The notes below the pieces were generated by a model, which made no database searches, had not been told where the DNA came from, and saw only the letters and a program-made list of their open reading frames with translations. The position numbers and the translations under genes were made by a program. From Anthracocystis setariae (Eukaryota; Basidiomycota; Ustilaginomycetes; Ustilaginales; Ustilaginaceae): a stretch of 64,000 nt of DNA. Below are positions 30,377 to 41,388 of this stretch, in pieces. The stretch is from positions 124,001 to 188,000 of the forward strand of contig CAKMXJ010000037.1 of the NCBI GenBank assembly GCA_928724745.1, read 5' to 3'. The first letter of the stretch is position 1. Every line of letters starts with the position of its first letter.

Positions 30377-31363
30377 TCAGTGTTCGTTATCCGCCTTTAG
30401 TGGCGCCGTTTCTTTCTTATCCTTCTTACTCCTCTTGTCCTTGCTGCTCTTCTTTTCTTTGATATCGCTCTTGTCCTTACCTCTTCTTTTCAATTTGTCC
30501 TTTTTACTCTTCTTCTCGCCCTTGTCTGCCTTGAGCTTCTTTTCCGGTTTGTCTACAACTGCATCTGTGCCGTCCTGATGCCTTTTGCGCTTTTTCGATG
30601 ATGCATTCTCCTCGGTTAGAGTTGCTGAATCTTTCGTAGCCTTGGTCTTGGCCTTTTCCTTGGTCTGTTTCTTGTCCTTGCTTTCCTTCTTGTCCGCCTT
30701 GTCCTTCTTCGACTTTTTCCCGCCTGCACTGGTTTCACCCAAGTCGGTCGGAGAAAGCTTGTTACTGCGTTTTTTCTGCTTTCGTTCTGCAAGCTCGTCC
30801 TTAGTTTTCCGCTTGGTCTTGGACTTGGTAGGAGGATCGTGCGTAGTTGAGGATGACGACGAAGATGCGACAGCGAGGGAAGCGTCCACCTCGGCATCAG
30901 AAGGTATATCGGTCTTGTCAGCTTTGAGAGCCAGTAGAGCAGCGGGTTTCGGAGTGTCGATCTGTTGCGCAGGCACGATGGGTTTGCCGCGAACAAAGTT
31001 GCTCATGAGAGTCTTTCGAGCATGCTCTCGCTTGGCAAGCGAGGATAACGACATGGTTGCAGAGGCAGCCGATCTCTCGCGCATGTTCCAAGAAGTGAGA
31101 CTGCTGGAGGCCAGCTTTTCTACCGGAGTGGATGTGCCCGAGGAAATAGGTGAATTACCGATGGAAAGGCTCTTGGCACCGGCGGTGAAGATGCTGTTCC
31201 ACCAATCATCAGCACGGTCTCGATCCTTGCCGATACCTGAAAGCGTCTTCCTCTGTGTGATAGCAAGAGGCTTCTTGAGACCTTTTCCAGCCTTGCCATC
31301 GAGCGGCACTCCTAACCCCTCCCAGCCTTGGGAGACGAGAAAGGACGTAGTGTTGAGTGGCAT
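30377..31363 (-). CDS. TMA23: TMA23-like ribosome biogenesis protein (G-patch-like N-terminus, Lys-rich tail)
   Basis: 328 residues from ATG 31363 (MPLNTTSFL); an in-frame ATG at 31423 would add 20 residues that do not fit the family. The N-terminus SQGWEGLGVPLDGKAGKGL, then KPLAITQRKTLSGIG and DDWWNSIF, matches the short G-patch-like region at the start of yeast Tma23. That protein works in the nucleolus in small-subunit ribosome assembly. The C-terminal half is a very Lys-rich region with repeated KKSKKDK units, giving nucleolar localisation signals. The homology is confined to about the first 65 residues, so the name is based on that match and the layout. Divergent from BST1 with a 249-bp shared promoter. 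Confidence 0.75.
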   Translation of the reverse strand: MPLNTTSFLVSQGWEGLGVPLDGKAGKGLKKPLAITQRKTLSGIGKDRDRADDWWNSIFTAGAKSLSIGNSPISSGTSTPVEKLASSSLTSWNMRERSAASATMSLSSLAKREHARKTLMSNFVRGKPIVPAQQIDTPKPAALLALKADKTDIPSDAEVDASLAVASSSSSSTTHDPPTKSKTKRKTKDELAERKQKKRSNKLSPTDLGETSAGGKKSKKDKADKKESKDKKQTKEKAKTKATKDSATLTEENASSKKRKRHQDGTDAVVDKPEKKLKADKGEKKSKKDKLKRRGKDKSDIKEKKSSKDKRSKKDKKETAPLKADNEH

Positions 31364-31612
31364 TGTGTGCAGCGCATGTCGAGGCCAAGAAGCAAGACAT
31401 CCAACTGCCAACTCGCATCGCAAAATTTGGCTCCAAAAAGAAAAAGAAAAAACTCAAATTTATATAATATGTCATTTAACGCTCAGCCTCCGAATCCCGA
31501 GATCTATTCATACGTGTGGCTGTGGAGAAGCAGTTAACGTGTTCCGAGACCAACACTACTTGCTCTCGTCCTTGCATCCCGCAAAAGGCTGGTGGTCATC
31601 ATCTCGATAGCC
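31364..31612. promoter_or_regulatory. Short shared promoter between TMA23-like and BST1 genes
   Basis: Only 249 bases separate the two divergent start codons, so both genes must use this segment. An AT-rich patch (TTTATATAATATG, about 31458-31470) could serve transcription in either direction. Confidence 0.55.
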
Positions 31613-34600
31613 ATGACTCGGGTCGATGGCTGCCTTGATGCCACACTACGGCCAAGATGCAGGTCATGGCTGCCTTGGATCATTCTCGCAACCGCACTGG
31701 TGCTGGTCTCGTATTCGATCGATTCGTTCCTTGGCCTTGCTCACCAGCTCGGCATCACACAGCAATGTCGAATGTCGTTCATGCGTCCAGCCTATGTCGA
31801 CCACACAGCCAATTTGGAAGGCTTCTCTCCATCCGGACTTTGGCGTAAGTATCGTCTGTATCTCTACCGCGAACGAGATTTCGAACCCATGGATCTCCCC
31901 ACCGGCAGCCCTGCCCTCTTTGTACCTGGCAACTCAGGATCCTATGGCCAAGTCCGCAGTGTAGCCTCTAGTGCTGCAAGACAGTTCTACAAACAAGGAG
32001 GCTCAGGCGATCGCAGAGATGAATGGAAAGATGCGCCAGTTGCGCTCACCCACACCGACTGGTATACGCTCGACTTCAATGAGGATTTCTCGGCTTTCAG
32101 TGGTTCCACGTTGATAGAACAGGCTACTTTTATCAACGAGGTGATTGCCTACCTAACCGACCGCTATGCAGCTCCAGCAACTCGTCACTTTGCAGCAGGA
32201 GAGCGCAAAACCACAGTGCCCATCTTGGCGCATTCCATGGGCGGCGTGGCCGCTCGGCTTACACAACACCTCCCTAACTACCACCACGGTAGCATCGATA
32301 CCATCGTAACGCTCAGTACCCCGCATGCATACCCGCCCGTGCCCTTCGATAGGAGCATCGAGCATGTCTACTCGCTTATCAATCAGCCCGTTCTTCCCTC
32401 TCCGCAGGGCGCAGCATCGTGGTCACAAAGCGCAAGCTCAGCTACAAAGGTGCCGCCATTGCTCGTGTCTGTGGCAGGAGGCTTGCTCGACACCCAGCTT
32501 CCATCCGATCCATCCTCCCTCAGTCTCGCCCGCATCGCCGAGTCGGTTCCTTCTTCGCGCATCTCCTCTTTCACCACATCGCTCCCTTCTCTCTGGTCTT
32601 CGGTCGATCATCTAGCCGTCATGTGGTGCGATCAGCTTCGAGAAAAGATCGCTCGAGGCTTCCTACTAGATATGATGGCTTTTGGCCGCATCTCGGACGA
32701 GCGCAATGCTGGAGGCTTCGCTGGTAAGTCAAGCATCCTTCGTCGCCGCCGCGAGCTATGGAGACGTGCACTGAGCCTTTTTGAAACATCGGATGCTGGC
32801 AATGGCGAAATCGGGTCAACCGAACTTCTTCCCTCGTCAAGCTCACTCAACGACGACGACGACGACGACTACTTTGACGCTTTTGTGATGCCCGACGAGA
32901 CACCTAGCTTCGAGAGTCCCACTTTGGGTCCAGATTCGGCTCTGTCGATCGACAATTCAAGTTGGATTTATCGCATGCCTGCAAAGTTGGGTGACGGAGA
33001 AGACGCACTGCACGCCTTCGAGCTGATCACCAACCTGTGTGTTGGCTGGAACCCCTCTTCCGGAATGGGCATTCCCATCCAACAGCCCGTCGAAATCGTC
33101 GTCCAGACCTGCACCAACGTTCAAGACTCTCGAAATCCCGTCAGTGGTCAGAAGACCAGGTGTCAGCTCGTCATGCCGTGGCAGTGGGAGCTCGCACCTC
33201 CTAGTTTGCTGCCTGACCCTGATCTCCTCATGGACAGTGCCGCAAGGTATACGGATCCCAATCTCCCCGCCAACAAGCCTTTCCCAAGTGATAAAGAACT
33301 CTATCACGTCCCTGGGTTTGCGTTCCAACGCTTGCGTCTCGATGCCGGCCTGCTCAAGAAGAATCGGGTAGATTGGATTCGTGTTGAACGCAAGACCGAG
33401 TCAGGAATGTTCGTCCACCATAGGGGCCTCAAGAGCTTCGTCCGTGCCGGCTGGACGCGTCAAGCCGATGGGCGTATCGAAACCCACGGCAGCTCGCTCC
33501 TTCTCGCCGCCGGGGAGAACAAGGGTGCTCAGCAACATGCTCAAGATTTGGACGTCGCCACACAAGGGGCTAATCTAGTCTCCATCGAATGGATCCTCAA
33601 GGGCTACGGCTCGTCCTTACTGGCAAGACGCATCGAAATCACGCTCAGTCAATGTATCGTGGACAACTTGGCCTCGTACGCATCGAAGGACGAAATGCAG
33701 CATTCGACCGAAGCCTCCTTCTCTCCCTTCATGCACGTATCCAACCGTGCAACAGGAGACTCGCGCTGGTATCCACAACTCGTTTCCCCCCAGCTTGTTG
33801 CCAAGATTCGCGACAATAGCTACAAGGGCGAACCCATCACTTTGCCACTTTCGCTGCATGGCAATGCACCGTTCATGCCGCACGCCAGGGACAGCGTAGA
33901 CGAAGTCCGACTACAGATCTGGTCCGACCAAGCATTGCTTCGTGCTTCGGCCAACCAAGCAAGCTGCCACTCTCCCATCGAGACCATACGCCTTTCGGTG
34001 GACTACAAGTCATCAGCTGGATTGATCCTCCTGCGCTACCGCTTCTTCCTTGCAGCCTGGCCACTAGGTCTGCTCGCCGTCTGCCTTGGTCTCTCGTGGC
34101 TCTCCTGGGCTACGAGCCCGAATCGCATTGCTTTCCCGAGTCCCCTGACCTCGATCATGCACCCAGCTTTCCGGGCACCCTTCGTCGGAGATCGAGTCGA
34201 CCCACTGCTTGGCCTGTTGGCCTGTTTGATGTCAACTCTTGTTATCGTCGACAGCGTCCGTCTCGCTGTGTATAAAGCATCGCCAACAGCGCAGTCTTAT
34301 GGTCCAGCATCTTCTCTGCTCGGCATGGTGCTTGGTCTGAGCGAACACTCTTCGACCATCGGGCTAGTACCTTGCTTCCTAGTCGTTGCATATGCAACGT
34401 TGTTTATCATTGTTGCCATCACCCAGGGAGCTTTTCGATTGGTAGCGGTGCTGGCAGCAAAGTGCGGAATGAACCGAAGGCTCGACTGGGTCGGGGCGGC
34501 TACGGCAAGCTCGGATCCATTGCGATGGAATCCACGCTCGCTGATCAGCCTGGCGTTGCTGCTCGTGTCGGTGATGCTATTCGTACCGCATCAATTCGTG

Positions 34601-36055
34601 TTCCTCTGCATCTTTCTGATGCAGATGCTCAACACGCTCCGTGCTAGGCTCGAGCTTCGGACAGGTTCCAAGTCTGCCGTAGTACGGTGCCAGGAGACTC
34701 GCTACCATCAGCATTTGAGCATCTTTTTGGTGCTCGTTCTGCTGCTACCGCAAAAGGCGAGCTTCTTGGTCACGTGGGTGCGCAATTTGGGCTCGGTTGG
34801 GCTTAGGACGCCCAAAACGGTGGCAGCATGGATGGATCACAACGTGTTGGATGTTGCGCCGATGGTTGTGCTGGTCTGGATCATGGCTGGTGGTCGCATG
34901 CTGGAGCCGGCGCGCAGTAGCTTTGAAGCTAGAGCGATCGCGCTTGGATTTGGCGCTGTTGCATGGTATGCGTTTGTGTGGGGGATTAGGTTCACGTACT
35001 GCATCTACGATGCGTTCAACGTTCTTTGCATTCTTCTGGCGTTTTGCCATTGGAGATCGAGGCAAAGTGGCAGCAAGGAGCATTTGCATCGTCATGCCAT
35101 CAAGGATTCGGACGAGACGTTGGGCATGCTCAACGAGAACGAACAGGAGGGACAAGTCGCTCCCAGATCGAGACAAAGCGGGCAGATGGAGGCGTACGAG
35201 TTGAGAGCTAGCTCGGGCTCGGGAGGCGAGCGTTTACCGATCCATCACCTTGGCTTACCAGCCTCGATCACCAGCCCTCCCGTCACGGATGTCGAGAAGA
35301 AAGTATTGCCAAGCGCTAGAGGCCAAGAGGCGACTTCTCAAAGTGGAAGCGTCGACAGATTGGACGAGCTGATCGCCGATTATCTCGAGGTGCTGGATCA
35401 GTATCAACAGGTGAGGAATGCCACGACCGAACTCCTCGGCAAAGGCTACCTGAAGCTCAGTCGGGCCAAGATGGAGTACGGACCCTCGCGTATTAGCAGC
35501 AACTCGTATGACTCGCGGTTGTTCGCCGAGATCCGAGCCACCGTGGACGACGCATCAGATGCGCAAACCAGCATGGATCAGGTTGTCGTGCAGAGGGTCG
35601 AGCCGGACTATTCGCACCTGTCGCATGATTCGGATGTACTTGTCGGGCAGGATCAAGGTTCGGGCGAAAAAGGAAGCACGGTCGCGGGAGGGTTGCGAAG
35701 AAGGACTGTAGGAATGGCTGCGGGGGACAAAGATGCCAAAGAGGACTCTGCGATTGGTACAAGTTGGCCGGTTCTGGACGGTAAGAAGAATGATGAGCGT
35801 TGCGATGTCGATGATGAGGCCACGAGTACAAGACGGAAGCCAGCCATGCCAGATGCTCTCTTGCAATTTGGTGGGCTGCCTTCGACGTCTCTGCGCGGCG
35901 CACAGAGCGACCTGAGGCGCGCTCTTGATCAAATTCTAGGGGTCAGGGGCGACGGTCTGGTCCAACTTGTCAGCCGGCTAGACCACTTGTCAAGGGAAAT
36001 CACGGATTTGAGGGGTTCACCAGCGAACTGTAGCATAGAGCAGGGCTTGCACTAG
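31613..36055 (+). CDS. BST1: GPI inositol-deacylase (PGAP1/Bst1 family)
   Basis: 1480 residues from ATG 31613; the frame upstream opens with GTG. A transmembrane anchor lies at about 20-42. The lipase domain follows: [16 protein letters not shown] (about 93-108) and the nucleophile motif [11 protein letters not shown] with Ser about 201. From about residue 800 there is a series of hydrophobic segments, the multi-pass C-terminal region. The enzyme removes the inositol acyl chain from GPI anchors in the ER, which is needed for ER exit of GPI proteins. The last 330 residues or so are polar, with acidic and Ser-rich parts, and exceed the usual family length of about 1000-1100. A DDDDDD run occurs after the lipase domain. 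No intron is needed. Confidence 0.92.
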   Translation: MTRVDGCLDATLRPRCRSWLPWIILATALVLVSYSIDSFLGLAHQLGITQQCRMSFMRPAYVDHTANLEGFSPSGLWRKYRLYLYRERDFEPMDLPTGSPALFVPGNSGSYGQVRSVASSAARQFYKQGGSGDRRDEWKDAPVALTHTDWYTLDFNEDFSAFSGSTLIEQATFINEVIAYLTDRYAAPATRHFAAGERKTTVPILAHSMGGVAARLTQHLPNYHHGSIDTIVTLSTPHAYPPVPFDRSIEHVYSLINQPVLPSPQGAASWSQSASSATKVPPLLVSVAGGLLDTQLPSDPSSLSLARIAESVPSSRISSFTTSLPSLWSSVDHLAVMWCDQLREKIARGFLLDMMAFGRISDERNAGGFAGKSSILRRRRELWRRALSLFETSDAGNGEIGSTELLPSSSSLNDDDDDDYFDAFVMPDETPSFESPTLGPDSALSIDNSSWIYRMPAKLGDGEDALHAFELITNLCVGWNPSSGMGIPIQQPVEIVVQTCTNVQDSRNPVSGQKTRCQLVMPWQWELAPPSLLPDPDLLMDSAARYTDPNLPANKPFPSDKELYHVPGFAFQRLRLDAGLLKKNRVDWIRVERKTESGMFVHHRGLKSFVRAGWTRQADGRIETHGSSLLLAAGENKGAQQHAQDLDVATQGANLVSIEWILKGYGSSLLARRIEITLSQCIVDNLASYASKDEMQHSTEASFSPFMHVSNRATGDSRWYPQLVSPQLVAKIRDNSYKGEPITLPLSLHGNAPFMPHARDSVDEVRLQIWSDQALLRASANQASCHSPIETIRLSVDYKSSAGLILLRYRFFLAAWPLGLLAVCLGLSWLSWATSPNRIAFPSPLTSIMHPAFRAPFVGDRVDPLLGLLACLMSTLVIVDSVRLAVYKASPTAQSYGPASSLLGMVLGLSEHSSTIGLVPCFLVVAYATLFIIVAITQGAFRLVAVLAAKCGMNRRLDWVGAATASSDPLRWNPRSLISLALLLVSVMLFVPHQFVFLCIFLMQMLNTLRARLELRTGSKSAVVRCQETRYHQHLSIFLVLVLLLPQKASFLVTWVRNLGSVGLRTPKTVAAWMDHNVLDVAPMVVLVWIMAGGRMLEPARSSFEARAIALGFGAVAWYAFVWGIRFTYCIYDAFNVLCILLAFCHWRSRQSGSKEHLHRHAIKDSDETLGMLNENEQEGQVAPRSRQSGQMEAYELRASSGSGGERLPIHHLGLPASITSPPVTDVEKKVLPSARGQEATSQSGSVDRLDELIADYLEVLDQYQQVRNATTELLGKGYLKLSRAKMEYGPSRISSNSYDSRLFAEIRATVDDASDAQTSMDQVVVQRVEPDYSHLSHDSDVLVGQDQGSGEKGSTVAGGLRRRTVGMAAGDKDAKEDSAIGTSWPVLDGKKNDERCDVDDEATSTRRKPAMPDALLQFGGLPSTSLRGAQSDLRRALDQILGVRGDGLVQLVSRLDHLSREITDLRGSPANCSIEQGLH

Positions 36056-36679
36056 AATGCCTATTCCCCAGGTTGTTGCTAAATCGAAATTCACCGGCGC
36101 GATTCCATGCCAAACTTGTATGGAAGCTCAGTCGGTAAATTTTCGACTTGTCGTTTGAATGAGCTGTGACAGGCGGCATCTTGAGATACATCAAAACCTA
36201 AGTCCCAGCGCAAGGTCAGAGGGAGGGTGAGAACAAAAGATGTCGGCTGCAATTAGGTCAGATTGACCGAGCTACCGGTGGGAGGATAGCTCAACTTTCG
36301 TGCTCAGCAGGTCGAGTTATGGGAGATTTGACCGATGGGACTGAGCAAAGGTCGCCGACGACCGAAGTTGAACCGAACCAGTTGCTTGCATGATGCGCTT
36401 TGGGCCTCCCCCGCATTTGTGCGTTGGACGGTTGCTGGGAACAATGGCCGGTTGACCTATCGCTAGAGGGACAGACCGGCGTACCCACAGATTCGACCTA
36501 TCGTCTGCCCACAGTCTCGCTTTCGTTGAGGAGGAAGCGTAGCCCCCGGATTCCGTCATGCTGAACACAATACAAAACCCCGTTATTGCCTATTCAGTCT
36601 TGTCCCTTTCGTCCACATTGCCCACCCTTGAACGTGATCACTTGAGCCGCTTCTTCAAACGAGGGCTAGATTGGAAGGA
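36056..36679. other. Intergenic, BST1 terminator and GH3 promoter
   Basis: No gene seen. Short frames on the minus strand (36291-36568) have no family match. Confidence 0.45.
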
Positions 36680-39127
36680 ATGGTAAAGATCAATTCGACA
36701 CTCGTGGCGCTGGCGCTGGTCTTTGCTAGCATCCCAGGCATTCAGGCGACTTCTCACAGCGTTGACTACGTTGACCTCTTCACCGAGGAAGCCGTGGTTG
36801 GCGGAGATCTTTTCGCTCGCGAGAATGGCATCCATTCGTACACTGGTCCGTTTGCCACAGGCGGCGCTGCTTGGGCGAAAGGCTTTGCCAAGGCGAAAGC
36901 TTTGCTCGATCGTATGATGGTCGAGGAAAAGGTCAATGTCACTACTGGCTTCACTGGCGAATGTGTAGGATTCACAGGTACGGCACCTCGACTTGGTCTG
37001 AAAGCTCTTTGTCTACAAGATGGACCTGCTGGCGTTCGACCTGCTCGACGCGTGTCTCAGTTCCCTGCTGGTGTCACTGCCGCCGCTACTTGGGACCGCG
37101 AGATTTGGGACAAACACGCTGGTGCAATGGCGGAGGAGTTTCGCGACAAGGGAATCAACATTTGGCTTGGTCCCGTCACCGGAGGCCCGCTCGGTCGATC
37201 TCCTTGGTCTGGTAGGAACTGGGAAGGTTGGAGCCCAGACCCATACCTAACCGGCGAAGCCTCTTATGCTACAGTCAAAAGTGCACAAGACAAAGGAGTG
37301 GTAGCATGTGCAAAACATTACATGGCTTACGAACAACAGACCTTCCGAAACCCTTACAACCAGTCGGAGCCGTACGCCATCTTCCCTCGTCTGGTTCAAA
37401 GCCCGATCGACTCTTTGGTCGACGATCGCACCTCCCACGAGCTCTACCTCTGGCCTTTCGCCGAGGCCGTCCGAGCGGGTACTGGTGCAATCATGTGCTC
37501 ATATAACAAAATCAACGGATCGCACGCTTGCCAAAATGATTACAGTCTCAACCACTTGCTCAAGCACGAACTCAACTTCCAGGGCTCGGTGATTTCAGAC
37601 TGGGGAGGTACATGGACGAACAAACCGTCGGTGCTGGGCGGATTGGACGTCTCGATGCCCGGCAGTACGTACAATGGTCTGTTTGGCGACTTTTTCGGTC
37701 AGAGTCTCGTCGAATTGGTTCAGAACGGTTCAGTGCCAGAAGCAAGATTGGATGACATGGTATTACGGATTCTGAGCCCTGCTATGGAATTGCAAGACGA
37801 TGGTTATCCTGAGCCTTCGTTCGATGTTCGCGACCTCTCGCTTCCGACAAATAATGTTCGCGGCAATCATCATGAGATCATCCACGAGGTTGGTGCAGCT
37901 TCCATCACGCTGCTCAAGAACAACAACGAGGACGGTCGAGGTTTACCTCTCAAGTCGCTGGAAGAATTAGAAACGATTGCCATCATCGGTCAAGATGCAG
38001 GCCCGAATCTGTACGGTGCAAGCAGTTGTGGTCAGATCGGGTGGTGCAACAAGGATGCTTTCAACGGGACTGCCACGATGGGCGGTGGCTCTGGTTGGGC
38101 TTTCCCTCCGTACATCATCGACCCTGCTTCTGCGATTCAGGACTATGTTCGCAAGGTGGGACCGGACGTTAACATGCACCTGGACAACTGGGAGCTTGAG
38201 GGCGCCAAGGCACGTGCCAATTCAAGCCAAGTTGCGCTCGTATTCGTCAACACGTACTCGACCGAGTTTCACGATCGTGACAACCTGACGTTGTGGGCCA
38301 ATGCTGACAATCTTATCAAGACAGTGGCCGACAATAACAACAACACGATTGTGATCATCCATGCTCCTGCGCAGGTCGATGTGGAGGAGTGGGTGGACCA
38401 CCCAAACGTTACGGCGATCGTGTTTGCTTATCTGCCCGGTCAAGAAGGTGGAGCATCGCTTCCCAAGATGTTGTGGGGAATGTCGAATCCAAGTGGAAAG
38501 CTCCCATTTACGATTGCCAGAAAGGATAGCGACTATCCACCGCACACGATCGTGTCCGACCCCATTATGGAACCCAAGGCTCCCTTTACGGAAAAGCTGC
38601 TCATCGACTACATGTGGTTCGACTACCACGGTATCACGCCTCGTTTCGCCTTTGGCCATGGTCTCAGTTACACCTCGTTCAAGTATGCCGAATCGATGAC
38701 GGTTCAACATACGCCGCAGAAGGATACAACTTCGATCCAGCCAACGCAAGAAAGGTTCCTGACGAGCGAGGATGCGGGGTTGTACGACGTTGTGCTCACC
38801 GTGGAAACTGAAATATCAAACTCTGGTAAGGTGAAAGGCTCAGAAGTAGTCCAACTGTACGTGGGATTCCCCGCTTCTGCAGGTACAAAGGATAGCCCGC
38901 AACCAGTCAAGAACCTGAGAGGATTCGAAAAGGTCAAAGACCTCGAACCAGGACAGACGACCAAGGTCAGGTTTCAGCTAAGAAACAAAGATCTTTCCAT
39001 TTGGAACACTGAACAGCAGGGCTGGATGATTCCGCAGGGAGATATGACCTTGAGCATCGGGTCCAGTAGCCAACAGATCCACTCGCAAACAACTTGGTCG
39101 CTGCCAAGTCGATTCACGATCATGTAG
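36680..39127 (+). CDS. Secreted beta-glucosidase, glycoside hydrolase family 3
   Basis: 815 residues from ATG 36680; the frame opens three codons earlier only at a TTG. Signal peptide: MVKINSTLVALALVFASIPG, with a likely cut near IQA. The GH3 N-terminal domain has LCLQDGPAGVRPA (about 110-122), VVACAKHYMAYEQQ (about 207-220) and the catalytic nucleophile Asp in GSVISDWGGTW (about 307). The second domain (ASITLLKNN, then PSGKLPFTI and FGHGLSYTSF) and a fibronectin-III-like C-terminus (GSEVVQLYVGFP) complete the order. It would release glucose from beta-glucosides such as cellobiose outside the cell, in plant-polymer use. Several N-x-S/T sites fit secretion. Confidence 0.94.
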   Translation: MVKINSTLVALALVFASIPGIQATSHSVDYVDLFTEEAVVGGDLFARENGIHSYTGPFATGGAAWAKGFAKAKALLDRMMVEEKVNVTTGFTGECVGFTGTAPRLGLKALCLQDGPAGVRPARRVSQFPAGVTAAATWDREIWDKHAGAMAEEFRDKGINIWLGPVTGGPLGRSPWSGRNWEGWSPDPYLTGEASYATVKSAQDKGVVACAKHYMAYEQQTFRNPYNQSEPYAIFPRLVQSPIDSLVDDRTSHELYLWPFAEAVRAGTGAIMCSYNKINGSHACQNDYSLNHLLKHELNFQGSVISDWGGTWTNKPSVLGGLDVSMPGSTYNGLFGDFFGQSLVELVQNGSVPEARLDDMVLRILSPAMELQDDGYPEPSFDVRDLSLPTNNVRGNHHEIIHEVGAASITLLKNNNEDGRGLPLKSLEELETIAIIGQDAGPNLYGASSCGQIGWCNKDAFNGTATMGGGSGWAFPPYIIDPASAIQDYVRKVGPDVNMHLDNWELEGAKARANSSQVALVFVNTYSTEFHDRDNLTLWANADNLIKTVADNNNNTIVIIHAPAQVDVEEWVDHPNVTAIVFAYLPGQEGGASLPKMLWGMSNPSGKLPFTIARKDSDYPPHTIVSDPIMEPKAPFTEKLLIDYMWFDYHGITPRFAFGHGLSYTSFKYAESMTVQHTPQKDTTSIQPTQERFLTSEDAGLYDVVLTVETEISNSGKVKGSEVVQLYVGFPASAGTKDSPQPVKNLRGFEKVKDLEPGQTTKVRFQLRNKDLSIWNTEQQGWMIPQGDMTLSIGSSSQQIHSQTTWSLPSRFTIM

Positions 39128-39162
39128 CCCCCCCCCCCCCCCCCTTTTTTTTTCTTTTTTTT
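39128..39162. repeat. Homopolymer block C17-T9-C-T8 just after the GH3 stop
   Basis: The C run begins right after the TAG at 39125-39127 and turns directly into T runs. Its length is likely unstable or uncertain. Confidence 0.85.
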
Positions 39163-39375
39163 GTAACGTTTGACAGCGGTCTGTCGCTTGTCGCACTGCA
39201 CATCTAGCTCGAATTGAGGTTCATTCACACGTTTATGGGTCGAAATTAAGAAAGCATGCGTCGATATTAAATCTACAGAGTGACAATTTGGGATGAATCA
39301 AGGTATAAGGCTGCAAAGATTGACATGACGCGCAGAAACGAGATGCACGGAAGAGAGTCTAGGCGGTTGAAGAGA

Positions 39376-40470
39376 TTAGAATTGAGGAAGTGAGACTGTG
39401 TCGGTAGGATCGATGAGATGCTCGAGAGTCTCGACACGCGGCAGGATGGTACCGAAGAGCTTGTCCCAAACACGGCTCTGCTTTCCGTAGTTGCCGGACT
39501 TCTTCCAACCTCTCGAATGATGATTGTCGTGGTCCTCGATGATGATGTCGACATCGAACTTCTTCATGGGCAGCAGGTCGAATGCGGGAGGTGCACCGGC
39601 CACACGCATACCCGAATGACCCATCAGCTCGATGAACATGACATGAGTCCAGCAAACCATCCAATCGTAGAAGTTCATGTTGAAAATCGGCGTTAGCGTG
39701 TAGTACGCAAGCAGAGGGATGAAGACCACATCGAACCACTCCTGCTCTACATCGGCGTAGAGCGATAGGACGGGAGTCGGGTGCTTGGCGGTGTGATGAG
39801 TGCGGTGGAACTTCCAAAGTACGGACTCGTGCATGATGCGATGGTACCAGTAGAACCAGAAGTCGACCGCAAGCGAGAACGCAGGCACCATCAGTGGCAA
39901 CCAAGGCGACAACGTCACGGGGGAGTTTTGGTTGTACACGACAATCGTGGCAGCTGCCGGACGGAAGAAGGCGGTCATGAGGAGAGAGTTGAGCACCTGA
40001 GACACCTTGATGTCCGGAATGCCATCTCGCGATACCTGCGGCTGCAGGAAGCCGGTCCTCTGCACAACCTTGCGAAGAACTTGGAATAGGTTCAGTCCAA
40101 AGAAGGAGACGAAGGTGCCCCAGTAGAGGACGTTGGCGACGGGGTGGAACGAGCGCCCTACCCATTGAGTGTAAGCGTATTGGATACCGATGGCAGGCAC
40201 AAAACGCATCGCGATCCACAGATGCAGCTGTGCGTTGTTCCAAACAGGGATGGGGTCGTCCTTCTCGTGAATGGGGGCGGTGGCACCTTGAGGGATTGGG
40301 TCGACATCAAAGATGTGGATCAACCAATGGTGCAAACCCCATTGCGACTGCTTCTCGGGGACGTGCCATGTGGATTTGAGTGGGCCTTGGGAGGGGCGGA
40401 TCGGCTGCGGTGCTCGCGGCTGCTTCTTGCCAGCAGCAGCGGCTGTTGTGGTGGTGGCCATGGCCGTCAT
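39376..40470 (-). CDS. Fatty acid hydroxylase / sterol desaturase superfamily membrane enzyme
   Basis: 364 residues from ATG 40470, no intron. The three His clusters of the di-iron membrane hydroxylases are present: HRIMH (about 210-214), HRTHH (about 222-226) and HDNHH (about 314-318). At least four hydrophobic stretches surround them. It should sit in the ER and use O2 and electrons to hydroxylate or desaturate a lipid. The substrate cannot be told. Smuts have relatives that act on fatty acids of secreted glycolipids, but none of the other glycolipid genes are here. The N-terminus is an Ala/Thr-rich polar segment. Confidence 0.88.
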   Translation of the reverse strand: MTAMATTTTAAAAGKKQPRAPQPIRPSQGPLKSTWHVPEKQSQWGLHHWLIHIFDVDPIPQGATAPIHEKDDPIPVWNNAQLHLWIAMRFVPAIGIQYAYTQWVGRSFHPVANVLYWGTFVSFFGLNLFQVLRKVVQRTGFLQPQVSRDGIPDIKVSQVLNSLLMTAFFRPAAATIVVYNQNSPVTLSPWLPLMVPAFSLAVDFWFYWYHRIMHESVLWKFHRTHHTAKHPTPVLSLYADVEQEWFDVVFIPLLAYYTLTPIFNMNFYDWMVCWTHVMFIELMGHSGMRVAGAPPAFDLLPMKKFDVDIIIEDHDNHHSRGWKKSGNYGKQSRVWDKLFGTILPRVETLEHLIDPTDTVSLPQF

Positions 40471-41388
40471 TGCGATTGTGTTTGTTGTACTAGTGGTGGA
40501 TGTACGTGGATGTGCCGGCTAGAAGTCGTTGACGATGTGCTTTGAAACGGAGCATGCGTTGAAGAGAAACATGGATTGGAAGACACATGGGGGCATAGAC
40601 ACAGGCTGGGGTAGGGGGGGGGGGGGATATATACGTCTCCATCTCGAGTGAACGATTTCAGATGCGTGTGAATCATATGGGACTGGTTGGGTGTACGCCA
40701 AAAGTAGGCATCACGCCCAGTGCAAGCCTCATAGACCAGGTCGAGCGGTGGATGCGGGGTGATTCGAGGCAAAGCCTCACACGCCGTACCCTTGTGTGGC
40801 TCAGGGCTCAGCACTATTGTACAAGTACAGTAGGCTGAGCTTTGGGGATCTGCGGCTTTCATAGGGTTCTTTTTCGATATTCAGCGGCTGCCGAAAAAAT
40901 TTCACGCGAGAAGGCGCCATCCTGCAGCAAAGTCCCAGCGCGCTGAAACCGCAAAGCATTCATGTGAAACATGTTATCCGCAGCGGTTGCACTTGGCTTT
41001 CAGGAAACATGACCCTCTCAAATTATAATACATATTTAATTGATAGACACCACGCTCCACAATTGTGAAAAATAAACTCCATCTGAAGAGCTGTCCAAGA
41101 TCGCGCTTGTGCGACAGGCTGGTTCCACGAGACGAGATCTCAGACAAACAGACAAAACAAGACATGTTGAGGTTTAAGGAGGAATGGTATATTCGTGCAT
41201 TCGTTGTTGTGGCCAGTACGGTTACATAAGTAAATAGCCTGGAAACAGCCGATAACAATTGAAACCTTAAGATAGGAAGAAAAGAAAACTAGATGGTGAC
41301 ATCAGCCAGGCGAAAGAGTCCCCTTACGAGACATTCAACCAGCCGGACGTTCGTAATCATCGGGGGAGAAAAAAAAATCCGACACCGC
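40471..41388. other. Intergenic between fatty-acid hydroxylase and OPT gene
   Basis: No gene seen. A ten-base or longer G run lies at about 40614-40625. A tandem TACAGTA-type word (GTACAAGTACAGTA) is at about 40818-40831. The rest serves as the hydroxylase promoter and the OPT 3' flank. Confidence 0.4.
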
